The notes beneath the pieces were generated by a model. That model worked only from the letters and a program-made list of their open reading frames with translations. It made no database searches and was not told the origin of the DNA. A stretch of 64,000 nucleotides of DNA from Desmonostoc muscorum LEGE 12446 (GTDB lineage Bacteria > Cyanobacteriota > Cyanobacteriia > Cyanobacteriales > Nostocaceae): assembly GCF_015207005.2 (NCBI RefSeq), contig NZ_JADEXS020000001.1, positions 6,347,001-6,411,000 of the forward strand. The letters are read 5' to 3'. The position numbers and the translations under genes were made by a program. Positions 40,001-46,925 of this stretch are shown here, piece after piece; the stretch's first letter is position 1, and each line of letters begins with the position of its first letter.

Positions 40001-40605
40001 GCAGCATTGTGCAATAGGTTCCTATGACTAATCATTACACCCTTGGGTGTGCCTGTAGAACCAGAGGTGTATTGTAGAAAAGCTAAGGTGTCTTGATGAA
40101 TAGAAGGTTGTTGCCAAGTATCTTCTATTCCCTGTGCAAGGTTATCTGTAGTCAACCACTGCAAAGATTCTAAGTCAGTCTTTTGTGTCATTAAAGACCG
40201 GACTGTTGGTAAAATTTCTGTTGTTGTTAGAGCGATTGCTGCTTGTGCATCTATGGAAATCGCCTTGATTCTGGGTGTATTACGCTCATTTCGCGGTGGA
40301 TATGCAGTTACTGCCACAACTCCCGCATACAAGCAACCGAAAAAAGCAACTAAAAAATCTAGTCCTGCTGGATAAAGCAGTAAAGCCCGTTCTCCAGTCA
40401 AACCCAATGCTTGCAATTGAGCTGCTATTCGACGCGATCGCCTATCTAATTCTTGGTATGTTAGTGTCGCTTTTTCTGTTTCCCCATCTAATAAAAAGGT
40501 AAAAGCGTCTCTGTCTGGTTGCGTTGAGCTTCTAAAACGCAGTAATTCGACAACTGTACAAAAGTTGTCCAAAGAATTAAATAAGCTCTGAGAAAATTTA
40601 TTCAT
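34045..40605 (-). CDS. Loading megasynthase: FAAL-ACP-C-A-(N-methyltransferase)-PCP
   Basis: 2186 residues. Residues 1-590 are a fatty acyl-AMP ligase (YTSGSTGTPKG, PMYHDMGLIGG, YGMAETT, KDLIIIRGRN), which loads a free fatty acid onto the ACP that follows (LGLDSLK near 643). Then a C domain (HHIISDGWS near 833) and an A domain (YTSGSTGTPKG near 1312). Its derived code is D-A-E-D-I-G-T-I-V-K; the acidic residues at 239 and 278 recall Lys/Glu/Gln-type pockets but I cannot name the substrate. A methyltransferase is inserted between A8 and A10 (VLEIGCGGSG near 1687), the usual place for N-methylation. A PCP (GGHSL near 2110) ends the protein. It should start the assembly line by making an N-acyl, N-methyl aminoacyl thioester. 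Confidence 0.96.
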   Translation of the reverse strand: MNKFSQSLFNSLDNFCTVVELLRFRSSTQPDRDAFTFLLDGETEKATLTYQELDRRSRRIAAQLQALGLTGERALLLYPAGLDFLVAFFGCLYAGVVAVTAYPPRNERNTPRIKAISIDAQAAIALTTTEILPTVRSLMTQKTDLESLQWLTTDNLAQGIEDTWQQPSIHQDTLAFLQYTSGSTGTPKGVMISHRNLLHNAATTYQFMEHSPESKFVTWLPMYHDMGLIGGILQPLYGGFPCIIMPPASFLQRPYRWLQAISEYKGTTSGGPNFAYELCTQKITPEQKQTLDLSSWSVAFNGAEPIRHDTLERFAAAFAECGFRKEAFYPCYGMAETTLMVSGVEKATAPTIKTVQKSALECDRVVQSSPEDENICHFVSCGRVIPKQEIVIANPETLNTCQLDEIGEIWVSGPSVGQGYWNRLQETEETFGAYLSDTGKGAFLRTGDLGFLDNGELFITGRAKDLIIIRGRNLYPQDIELTAERSHPSLRSGANAAFTVEVNNEERLVVVQELEFRAKPNLPEVTSAIRQAITEEHEVQVYGVVLIKPGSIPKTSSGKIQRRATRVQFENGELNIVASNILKISDIARKETRLQRSELLALSPRECQPVLEGYLIELFAVLLSITADDINVQEPLSTLGLDSLKVFELKNRIEIDLEIEVFIADLFEGMSLRSLATKILAQLTTEAFIPSKSLIQIQPAEVYPLSFAQQRLWFLDQLEPGNPAYNISLAVNLKGQLEITLLEESLNEIIRRHETLRTTFTKIDGQPGQIIASSLKLSLSVINIEPHDDIVVQEFLTQESQRPFDLTQGSLFRAKLLRLAQQEHILLLEMHHIISDGWSTEVFLQEIALFYKAFLTRTASPLPEISIQYKDFAHWQRQWLQGEILQSQLSYWKQQLEGIPAALKLPTDRPRPVVQTSHGAQQSIELSEEVIKELKAIARQEGVTLFMLLLAAFQTFLYRYTGQDDIAVGSPIANRNRDEIKGLIGFFVNTLVLRTDISSNPTFDELLTRVKKVALGAYTHQDLPFDQLVEAVQPERDTSRTPLFQVMFNVQDYSQLPEIPGLALSLVKIETETAQFDLSLSIEITKQEVAASFYYNTDLFDAATISRMLRHFQNLLSGIAANPQARLSNLPLLNAADCQDLLQLSRNQSPIPNFSEQCIHQLFEAQVERTPNAVAVVFQNQHLTYRELNQRANQVAHYLRSLGVGAEVRVGICIQRSLEMAIALLGILKAGGVYVPLDPAYPKERLALILKDAQVPVLLTQKSLLAVLPPLESQIVCVDTDNAIAQQSQENLVNHTQPENLVYIIYTSGSTGTPKGVTIQHQSLASYAKIACLEYGLQASDRVLQFASISFDAAAEEIFPCLICGATLILRTDETISSMPQFLQHCGDWEITVLDLPTAFWHQLTAELATINLVLPDTLRLVIIGGERADRKHLTTWQEQVGQRVRLVNTYGPTETTIVATVCDISVSPADEVPIGKAIPQVETYVLDPGLQLVPVGTPGELYIGGVGVARGYLERSDLTAAKFIPNPYSSKPGERLYKTGDLVRYLRDGNLEFVGRSDRQIKIRGFRIELGEIEALLNQHPAVREAVVVAHNDDSDHQRLIAYVVGQYQLETLEALDTQQTLEWQTVFDSLYKKFDSTQNSGFYIKGWESSYTGASIPDEQVREWMEQTTGRILGLQPRRVLEIGCGGSGLMLFNIAPHCQQYWATDPSENALQILQQQLDTLEQPLTGVTLSQRSAIDFDDLAENSFDSVLIVSVAQYFPSIDYLLQVLEKAVKAVEPGGFIFLGDVRSLPLLEAFHASVQLYRAPETLSRETLQQRVQKQLFEEKQLVIDPAFFTALKQHLPKISHVDILLERGCSQNELTKFRYDVILHVDNKPVPTADIPSLDWNKEEVTVSDVRQMLEETAPQILSLAHVPNARVIADIQIVQWLTNNEPPETVGEMKQVLNSFEGRSVEPEAFWALEKDLPYSVHITWNSVGSYDVIFKRSTPNVAQCFSLPNALPSLSRPWRDYANTPWQGSLARERVPQLRDFLREKLPEYMVPKAFIFLDALPLTPNGKVNRRALPLPESYSTQNNLYVAPETELEETIASTWQTVLGIEKVSINDNFFDLGGHSLLISQVNTQLREQLQRDISVVEMFQYPTISLLAKYLNKEQQEQPSFKELRNRSEKQKLALNRQKQAHKSRK

Positions 40606-40692
40606 TTTTATATGAAACTTAACACCCTGTACAACTTAGTATTCTCAGCAAAATATCAATCAAACATCGTCTTCAAAAATCCCATAAAATCC

Positions 40693-41610
40693 TTACTTCA
40701 TTTGAAAAAATTTCAATACACTGAAATCCCCAGCAGAAATTGAATGATATAAATAATGAGGTGCGGTGTGAAAAAAAACTGATAACATCTTTTTTTGCCA
40801 GAAAAAATCTTGAATTTTCACATAATACCAAAATGATAGTGATATATTATCATCTACTGCGGTCATGTGATGCCACCAAAAAGGAGGTAGGTAGAGTATT
40901 TCTCCCGGTTGAAGTACAAATTCTATTTTTTCTTGCCAAGGGAATTTCGGAAATAATTCCAAATCTAAAGAATCCGGATTTACCTTGCTACCATATAGTG
41001 CGCCAGAACGATCTTCTAGAGGTGGATAGAATGATAAATAATTTGTAGGTGGATATAAAAGTATTCTTTTTCTCCCTCGAATTTGAGCAAAAATATTATG
41101 TTCTGCGTCAAAGTGAAGGCTACTATTTGAAGAAAAATGTTTTTTTGATAAACCAAACCACAACCTAACTAATGGCTTACTATTGAAGTATTGTGGATAA
41201 TTTATATCTCCAACAATTTCAGGAAAACGCTCTTCAAAAACTGCCTCATTTAAATAACATTCTACCCTGTTTTGAGTATTGGTATCTTCTATATAGTTAT
41301 TTATATACTCCGCCAATTTCATTTCTTTATGAGGTTCGTAACTACCTTCATAAGCAAAGTTCTTATAATCATTCCAAAAATCTTGTTTAAAAAATCGCAC
41401 TGGAACTATATTATTTCCACACTTTTCTATCAGATAATCATTTGACCAATGCTTATAAGCACCCCAATATTTAGCAACATCTTCAATTATAAAAGGCTGA
41501 TATTGTTTCGCTATCTCTGAAAATTGCTTTCTACTAGGATTTTTGATTCTTAGAATTGATTTACTAGCTTGAACTTGCATAAAAACTCCAACATCTTTAC
41601 TGGTTTTCAA
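40693..41610 (-). CDS. Cupin_8/JmjC-like Fe(II)/2-oxoglutarate oxygenase
   Basis: 305 residues, first gene of the minus-strand cluster. The N-terminal part has QPFIIEDVAKYWGAYKHWS, the usual cupin_8 opening. The iron ligands are HxD in LHFDAEH near 164 and His in FWWHHMTA near 246, and RGRKRILLYPP is the typical strand between them. Family members include FIH-like asparagine/aspartate beta-hydroxylases and tRNA-modifying enzymes; being in an NRPS operon suggests a tailoring hydroxylase. It lies 87 bases upstream of the loading gene, and its promoter must be in the 888-base gap shared with the divergent receptor gene. Confidence 0.87.
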   Translation of the reverse strand: MKTSKDVGVFMQVQASKSILRIKNPSRKQFSEIAKQYQPFIIEDVAKYWGAYKHWSNDYLIEKCGNNIVPVRFFKQDFWNDYKNFAYEGSYEPHKEMKLAEYINNYIEDTNTQNRVECYLNEAVFEERFPEIVGDINYPQYFNSKPLVRLWFGLSKKHFSSNSSLHFDAEHNIFAQIRGRKRILLYPPTNYLSFYPPLEDRSGALYGSKVNPDSLDLELFPKFPWQEKIEFVLQPGEILYLPPFWWHHMTAVDDNISLSFWYYVKIQDFFWQKKMLSVFFHTAPHYLYHSISAGDFSVLKFFQMK

Positions 41611-42498
41611 TCGAAGTTTGACGCTGTTTTATTATTGCCACATACAATGAATGTTAATTTTTAATTCATTGATGAAGGCTCGGAGCAGTTTATTAGCTAA
41701 CTTCGTCTTTTTGACTCATAATTAATATTCCCGACGTGTCTAATCAGACATTTTTCCCAGTCAAGCCTAATGTTTTTAATTGAGCAGCTATTTGATGCGA
41801 TCGCCAATTCTTTAGCAGAATCCAGAAGTCAGGAATAAAAAAGGCTTTTTATCTGGCTTATAGACCAAAATACTGAAAATCACTAACTTGTAAGCCAACC
41901 ACTGAGATTGTCTCAACGCTAAATAATAGTGATTTACCTGGATAAATATCTAGGTTATTGCAACTAATTTTTATTTATCCTTGATTACACTAACGAGAAT
42001 GAGTTGCTTTAGCAAGAGTACAACTATAGATATTTATTTTCGATACAGCTATAAACATTAGTTTTACTTATGAAAGTTTTACTTTGTTAGATAAACGAGT
42101 ATTTTCACCTCATGACAATCAATCACAAGCTGTTTGCCCACAATCAGGGCATGGAAACTTCCGGACTCCTAACACCGATTCGCTACTCTACACTGACACT
42201 CAATTGTTTCTGATTGGGCGCATTTTCCTAATTAAAGAGGCTATTTTGGGTTTTTAAAATATTTTTTAGACAAGTATTTTTAAATACTGGTATTTTAATC
42301 AAATATTTATCAAGCAAATAAATGCTCAAGAAAAGTTATTGATTGTCATGCAAATTAAATAAAAAAAATTATGAATTATCTTGTGTCTGGTATCACTTCA
42401 TAATATGATTCAACTAATTTAAATGACAATCTTTTTCAAACTTTGTCATTGCGTGTTCAGGTGTGGTCAAAGTAGTGCGATCGAGTGTAAGCGGATAA
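41611..42498. promoter_or_regulatory. 888-base divergent control region between the biosynthetic operon and receptor gene
   Basis: AT-rich, with no convincing gene apart from the FAAL relic at 41755-41812. It must hold the promoters of the leftward synthase operon and the rightward TonB receptor gene. An inverted repeat AATGACAA/TTGTCATT (42422-42429 and 42443-42450) lies 49 bases before the receptor start and could be a regulator site or a leader hairpin. I see no strong match to the classical Fur consensus here. Co-regulation by iron is expected from gene content, not proven by a site. Confidence 0.55.
41755..41812 (-). pseudogene. Short relic of a FAAL/adenylation N-terminal segment
   Basis: About 51 bases align with 40392-40442 inside the intact FAAL (about 41 of 51 identical by eye), and after a 5-base gap seven more bases match. 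Read on the minus strand it gives QIAAQLKTLGLTG, against RIAAQLQALGLTG in the intact protein. The frame breaks on both sides. It is either a leftover of a duplicated loading gene or debris from rearrangement upstream of the operon. Confidence 0.6.
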
Positions 42499-45318
42499 AT
42501 GAAGTTAGATAGATTTTTTCAAAGCCTGCTGCTAACAGGTGCGGTTGTTGTTTTTATAAACACTCCTGCTAAAGGTGAGCAAGTACGAGAGGATGTTCAA
42601 GGCGAATCTTCTACCCAGAGGGTAGGGAAATCTAGATTTGATCGGAAGGTTGCAGTTACAGATAAAGAATTTGTCATCAGCAAATCTCAAGTATCAGCCC
42701 CCAGTACCAGGAAACCCCGACTCTTGAAGTTTCAGCTTGGAAGTCCACTACAACGACCAAAGTCGGATGAAACAACTAAAAATATCCTTCAACTAAGCGA
42801 AATTGAACTTCCTGGTACTAGCGCCCAAATGCTGGTACAGTCACCCACACCAACCAATCCTCCTAACCCAGAACAAACAAGTGGGGATCAAGTCATACCA
42901 ATCACGGGAGTGAAAGCAAATCCCACACAGACTGGTGTGGAGGTAATTTTAGAAACACCTCTTGGAGAACAACTGCAAGTTACAAATCGCAGTACGGATA
43001 AGAATTTTATTGCCGATATTCCTAATGCTCAGTTGCGTTTACCTAACGGCGATGCTTTTATATTTCGTTCGGAAAAACCAGTTGCGGGAATTACGGAAAT
43101 AACGGCTACGAATGTTGATGCAAATACTGTTCGGGTGACCGTGGTAGGTGAGAATGCTTTGCCAACGGTTGAGTTGTTTGATGATAATACAGGGCTGGTT
43201 TTTGGTGTAACTTCTGCCCCTGCAACAGCAACGCAACCACCACAGCAGCCTGAAACACCACAAGCACAAGAGCCAGCCAATCAGACACCGCAACAGGAAC
43301 CAGCTGCACAGCAGGATGAACCAATTGAGTTGGTGGTGACGGGGGAGCAAGATGGTTATCGGGTAACGGATACTACGACTGGGACAAAAACCGACACACC
43401 TTTACGTGATATTCCCCAATCGATTCAGGTGGTACCACAACAAATATTGCGCGATCAACAGATTACCGGTTTGGATGATGCCCTGAGAAATGTCCCTGGT
43501 GTAACTGAGAGTTTTAGTTCTGCTGCAAGTAACTTCTTTTCAATTCGTGGTTTTGAAGCAGCAGCTACAAATCTTCTCCGGGATGGGCTAGTTGACCCTT
43601 TAGCTGGACAACTGACTGAATTAACCAGTATTGAGCGAGTCGAAGTTCTTAAAGGGCCAGCATCCGTATTATTTGGTTTGGGTAATCCGGGGGGAGTTAT
43701 CAACCTAGTATCCAAACGTCCCTTAAGCGACCCTTTTTACGCCATTGATGCGACCGTTGGCAGTTATAGTTATTATCGAGGTGCCCTTGATTTATCGGGG
43801 CCATTAAATGAGTCAAAGACAGTATTGTATCGTCTCAATACTGCCTACAGAAATAGAGGTAGTTTTATCGATTTCTATAGTGGCGAGCAATTTAATATAT
43901 CACCCGTTGTCACTGTGGCGATCGGCGACAAGACTAATGTGACTTTAGAGGGAGAATACATCGATAGTAGAGATTCTTACATATCTGGTGTGCCTGTTAT
44001 TGGCACTATATTACCTAACCCCAATGGGGAAGTGTCGCGCAACCGCAGCTTTGGTGAACCTTCTGATGAAATCAGACAAACTATTACAAGGCTTGGCTAT
44101 CAACTAGAACATAAGTTAAGCGACAATTGGTCGTTACGTAATGCTTTTCGGTTTACATTTCGTGATTATGTTGACAAAGTAACGATTCCTCTAAGTTTGG
44201 ATGCAGACAATCGAACTTTCAATCGTTTCTATCGAGAATACGAGTTGGAAAATGAAAATTACACGCTGACGACAAATTTGACTGGCAAGTTCTCCACCGG
44301 TTCAATCGAGCATCAGTTACTATTTGGGGTTGATTGGAATCGTTTGGTAAACTTCTCACCAAGATATATCGAACGCCAAGCAGAATCAATCGATATCTTT
44401 AATCCTGTATATGGTTTACCACTAGGTGAGATTACTTTCGATGAGTTTAGTGAGAAATCCCAGACGAACTCATTAGGAATTTATCTCCAAGACCAAATTG
44501 CACTAACGGACAACTTCAAGCTGTTGTTAGGTGGGCGGTTTGATACTTATGACCAGAAATATCAAGGTTTCACCAATAATACAGAAAGCAGTGGGTCAGA
44601 TAGTGCATTTAGTCCTCGATTTGGGATTGTCTATCAACCAACTCCAGCTATTTCACTGTATGCCAGTTATACGCGTTCATTTACTCCACCAAATGGTACA
44701 TCCTTTTTTAGCGTTGACTCTTCCTCACAGCCAGAACGGGGTACTCAATATGAGGTTGGGGTGAAAGCAGATTTGAATAGTCGCCTTTCAGCAACACTAG
44801 CATTCTTTGATTTGACTCGTACTAATGTCTCAACAGCAGACCCCAATAATGAAGGGTTTACTATCCAAGTAGGTGAGCAAAACAGCCAAGGTATTGAATT
44901 GAGTCTGACAGGCGAAATTTTACCAGGATGGAATATTTTTGCAGGATATGCTTATATCGATGCACGGATTACTGAAGATAATACTTTTGCAGTTGGGAAT
45001 CGATTACCAAATACCCCAGAACATTCTTTCAATTTATGGACAGCTTACGAAATTCAAGAAGGTGAATTAAAAGGTTTAGGGGGAGGAATTGGCTTATTTT
45101 TTGTTGGCGATCGCGCTGGAGATTTAGACAATACTTATGATGTGCCTAGTTATGTCCGGACTGATGCAGCTATTTTCTATAACAGAGATAGATTCCGAGT
45201 TGCACTCAACTTCAAAAATTTATTTGATGTAGACTATTTTGAAAGTGCGCTGAGTTCTAGTCGTGTTTACTACGGACAGCCATTTACTGTGCAAGGAACT
45301 ATATCATGGCGATTTTGA
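42499..45318 (+). CDS. TonB-dependent siderophore receptor with AMIN domain
   Basis: 939 residues. N-terminal signal peptide (hydrophobic LLLTGAVVVFI, cleavage near AKG). Residues ~130-255 form the AMIN domain common in cyanobacterial receptors (ITGVKANPTQTGVEVIL). A proline/glutamine-rich linker follows, then the plug (RDIPQSIQVVPQQIL, IRGFEA, IERVEVLKGPASVLFG) and a 22-strand barrel ending in the aromatic C-terminus TISWRF. Receptors of this type (FhuA/FecA/IutA relatives) bring ferric siderophores through the outer membrane using TonB-ExbBD energy. It is divergent from the NRPS/PKS operon and followed by a binding protein, so it is the likely uptake receptor for the cluster product. Confidence 0.96.
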   Translation: MKLDRFFQSLLLTGAVVVFINTPAKGEQVREDVQGESSTQRVGKSRFDRKVAVTDKEFVISKSQVSAPSTRKPRLLKFQLGSPLQRPKSDETTKNILQLSEIELPGTSAQMLVQSPTPTNPPNPEQTSGDQVIPITGVKANPTQTGVEVILETPLGEQLQVTNRSTDKNFIADIPNAQLRLPNGDAFIFRSEKPVAGITEITATNVDANTVRVTVVGENALPTVELFDDNTGLVFGVTSAPATATQPPQQPETPQAQEPANQTPQQEPAAQQDEPIELVVTGEQDGYRVTDTTTGTKTDTPLRDIPQSIQVVPQQILRDQQITGLDDALRNVPGVTESFSSAASNFFSIRGFEAAATNLLRDGLVDPLAGQLTELTSIERVEVLKGPASVLFGLGNPGGVINLVSKRPLSDPFYAIDATVGSYSYYRGALDLSGPLNESKTVLYRLNTAYRNRGSFIDFYSGEQFNISPVVTVAIGDKTNVTLEGEYIDSRDSYISGVPVIGTILPNPNGEVSRNRSFGEPSDEIRQTITRLGYQLEHKLSDNWSLRNAFRFTFRDYVDKVTIPLSLDADNRTFNRFYREYELENENYTLTTNLTGKFSTGSIEHQLLFGVDWNRLVNFSPRYIERQAESIDIFNPVYGLPLGEITFDEFSEKSQTNSLGIYLQDQIALTDNFKLLLGGRFDTYDQKYQGFTNNTESSGSDSAFSPRFGIVYQPTPAISLYASYTRSFTPPNGTSFFSVDSSSQPERGTQYEVGVKADLNSRLSATLAFFDLTRTNVSTADPNNEGFTIQVGEQNSQGIELSLTGEILPGWNIFAGYAYIDARITEDNTFAVGNRLPNTPEHSFNLWTAYEIQEGELKGLGGGIGLFFVGDRAGDLDNTYDVPSYVRTDAAIFYNRDRFRVALNFKNLFDVDYFESALSSSRVYYGQPFTVQGTISWRF

Positions 45319-45361
45319 TAGTTGATTTCAGATAAAGTCTGTAGTCATTCACAGAAAATAT

Positions 45362-45439
45362 GTAGGGTGTGTTAGCGACACGGTAACGCACAATTTTTAA
45401 GAATTTGTGCGTTACGAACTTCATTCTAACGCGCCCTAC
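45362..45439. repeat. Nested inverted repeat between receptor and binding-protein genes
   Basis: Inner arms 45383-45393 and 45405-45415 pair perfectly over 11 bases (GTAACGCACAA), and outer arms 45362-45375 and 45426-45439 pair over 14 bases with G-T pairs. This is a typical cyanobacterial intergenic palindromic repeat. It could end or attenuate the receptor transcript, but has no T-run. Confidence 0.7.
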
Positions 45440-45465
45440 AATACTGTTATATAAAGCAGGCAATA

Positions 45466-46416
45466 ATGCGAAAATTTTTCTGTTGGCTAATATTAGGTAT
45501 TTTAGGATTTATTTTGATTGCAGCCTGCAACTATAAAATTCCTAAAACTGTATCTTCCCTTCCTCATGCGTCACCCGTCGAATGCCATATAGTTAAACAT
45601 ACAATGGGAGAAACCTGTGTTCCCAATAAACCCCAGCGTATTGTTACTTTATCTTTGTCTACTTTAGGCAATGTGCTGGCGCTTGGTGTTAAACCAATTG
45701 GCACTACGAATGAATATTACCGGGAAGAAAACTTTTTAAACTCCTCATATAAAACAGATGAAATAAAATTAATTGGATTTGATAAACCAAATTTAGAAGC
45801 AATATTACTACTCAAACCAGATTTGATTATCGGTGTAGATTGGTTCAAGTCAGTTTATCCTCAATTGTCTGAAATTGCTCCGACAGTTTTGGGTGAAATG
45901 GATTATTCAACCTGGCAAAAACATCTGAGTTTTGTGGCTGAAGCATTAGGAAAGCAAGAAGCTGAAAAAATGCTTTGGAATCGCTACTATCAGCGAATAG
46001 AAAGGCTAAAATTAGCATTAAGAACTCACCATCAAGACAAAAAAATATCCTTGATCTATGTTAGTGGCGATCGAATATTAATTGATGTCAAAAACTCATT
46101 TGCTGGTTCTATTATAAGTAATGCTCGTTTGCAGCGTCCAGCCTCACAAAATATCGAGTCACCTTATGGAGCAGTCAGTATTTCCCTAGAGGAATTAGAA
46201 AAAGCTGACGGCGATATTTTATTTGTGGCTACTTTTGCCAATGGTGGAAATCAATTTCTAGAAAAAAAACAACAAAGTCCTCTTTGGAAACAGCTAAAAG
46301 CTGTTCAAAAAAATCATGTTTATCATGTCAACATTACATCCTGGTCTGCGACACATATGATTGCCACTGATGCAGTAATTGATGATTTATTCAAATACCT
46401 TGTCAACACTCCCTAA
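45466..46416 (+). CDS. Iron-siderophore ABC transporter substrate-binding lipoprotein
   Basis: 316 residues of the FecB/FhuD (periplasmic binding protein, TroA-like helical backbone) family. The N-terminus is a lipoprotein signal: hydrophobic LILGILGFILI followed by the lipobox AAC, which places it on the outer face of the inner membrane. Seen: PQRIVTLSLSTLGNVLALGVKPIGT, the usual first strand and helix, and a later LEAILLLKPDLIIG. It lies 147 bases after the receptor gene in the same direction and would pass the ferric siderophore to the FecC/FecD permease encoded at 50671-52758. Confidence 0.93.
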   Translation: MRKFFCWLILGILGFILIAACNYKIPKTVSSLPHASPVECHIVKHTMGETCVPNKPQRIVTLSLSTLGNVLALGVKPIGTTNEYYREENFLNSSYKTDEIKLIGFDKPNLEAILLLKPDLIIGVDWFKSVYPQLSEIAPTVLGEMDYSTWQKHLSFVAEALGKQEAEKMLWNRYYQRIERLKLALRTHHQDKKISLIYVSGDRILIDVKNSFAGSIISNARLQRPASQNIESPYGAVSISLEELEKADGDILFVATFANGGNQFLEKKQQSPLWKQLKAVQKNHVYHVNITSWSATHMIATDAVIDDLFKYLVNTP

Positions 46417-46420
46417 CTCT

Positions 46421-46798
46421 ATGTCTAAACACACCATATTTGTATGTAAATCCTGTCACCGTTCATCTGAAGAACGTCCAAAAAATCCGCCTTTTGACGG
46501 CGATATTTTACTTGACGAATTAAACAGTTTATGTGTTGACAAATTACCTCATAACGAACTTGAAATTCAGCCAGTTGGATGTTTGTGGGCTTGCGATCAA
46601 GGCTGTGTTGTAGCTGTATCGAGTGAAGAGAAACCAACGTATCTGTTTGTTAAACTTATCCCAGAAGAAAGCGCAGCAGCCTTACTGGAATTTATGCAAA
46701 TCTATATCAAAAGCCGTAAAGGCGCTGTAGTTTGGGAACAGCTTCCGCAAGTTTTAAAGTCTGCTATTTTCGCGCAAATTCCATCTGTAAAATCATAA
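46421..46798 (+). CDS. DUF1636 ferredoxin-like protein
   Basis: 125 residues if started at the ATG at 46421 (MSKHTIFVC), four bases after the stop of the binding-protein gene; an upstream ATG at 46379 in the same frame overlaps that gene and is less likely. Cysteines are arranged as CKSC near the N-terminus and CLWACDQGC in the middle, as in thioredoxin-fold [2Fe-2S] proteins and the DUF1636 family of predicted metal-binding proteins. Coupling to an iron-siderophore binding protein gene suggests a role in reducing or handling released iron, which is inference. No enzyme activity is established from sequence. Confidence 0.85.
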   Translation: MSKHTIFVCKSCHRSSEERPKNPPFDGDILLDELNSLCVDKLPHNELEIQPVGCLWACDQGCVVAVSSEEKPTYLFVKLIPEESAAALLEFMQIYIKSRKGAVVWEQLPQVLKSAIFAQIPSVKS

Positions 46799-46828
46799 CT
46801 ATAAGTTATTCCAAGTAATAGCGATACC

Positions 46829-46910
46829 TTCTCTACGAGACGTTACGCGTAGCTTGCTTCCCGTTCGCCCTTGGCGTCCCGTAGGGAAGGGTACGTGATC
46901 GCACTTGCCT
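46829..46910. repeat. Cyanobacterial dispersed repeat array
   Basis: The stretch with TCTCTACGAGACG, GCGTAGCTTGCTTCCCG and CCCGTAGGGAAGGG is one of the recurring intergenic repeats of Nostoc-type genomes. Related pieces are visible near 49640, 53125-53180 and 63560-63600. No coding potential. Confidence 0.65.
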
Positions 46911-46925
46911 TAAACCCAATTTAAT

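Noticed and set aside
42111..42212. 33-codon ORF upstream of the receptor gene
   Set aside because: Starts MTINHKLFAH but has no ribosome site and no recognisable features; likely chance.
43029..43350. Antisense ORFs over the receptor gene linker
   Set aside because: They arise from the low-complexity Pro/Gln-rich linker of the receptor and have no supporting ribosome site or motif.
46800..46925. CRISPR-like repeat region
   Set aside because: The repeats are degenerate palindromic pieces without regular spacing or unique spacers; no cas genes are present in the window.
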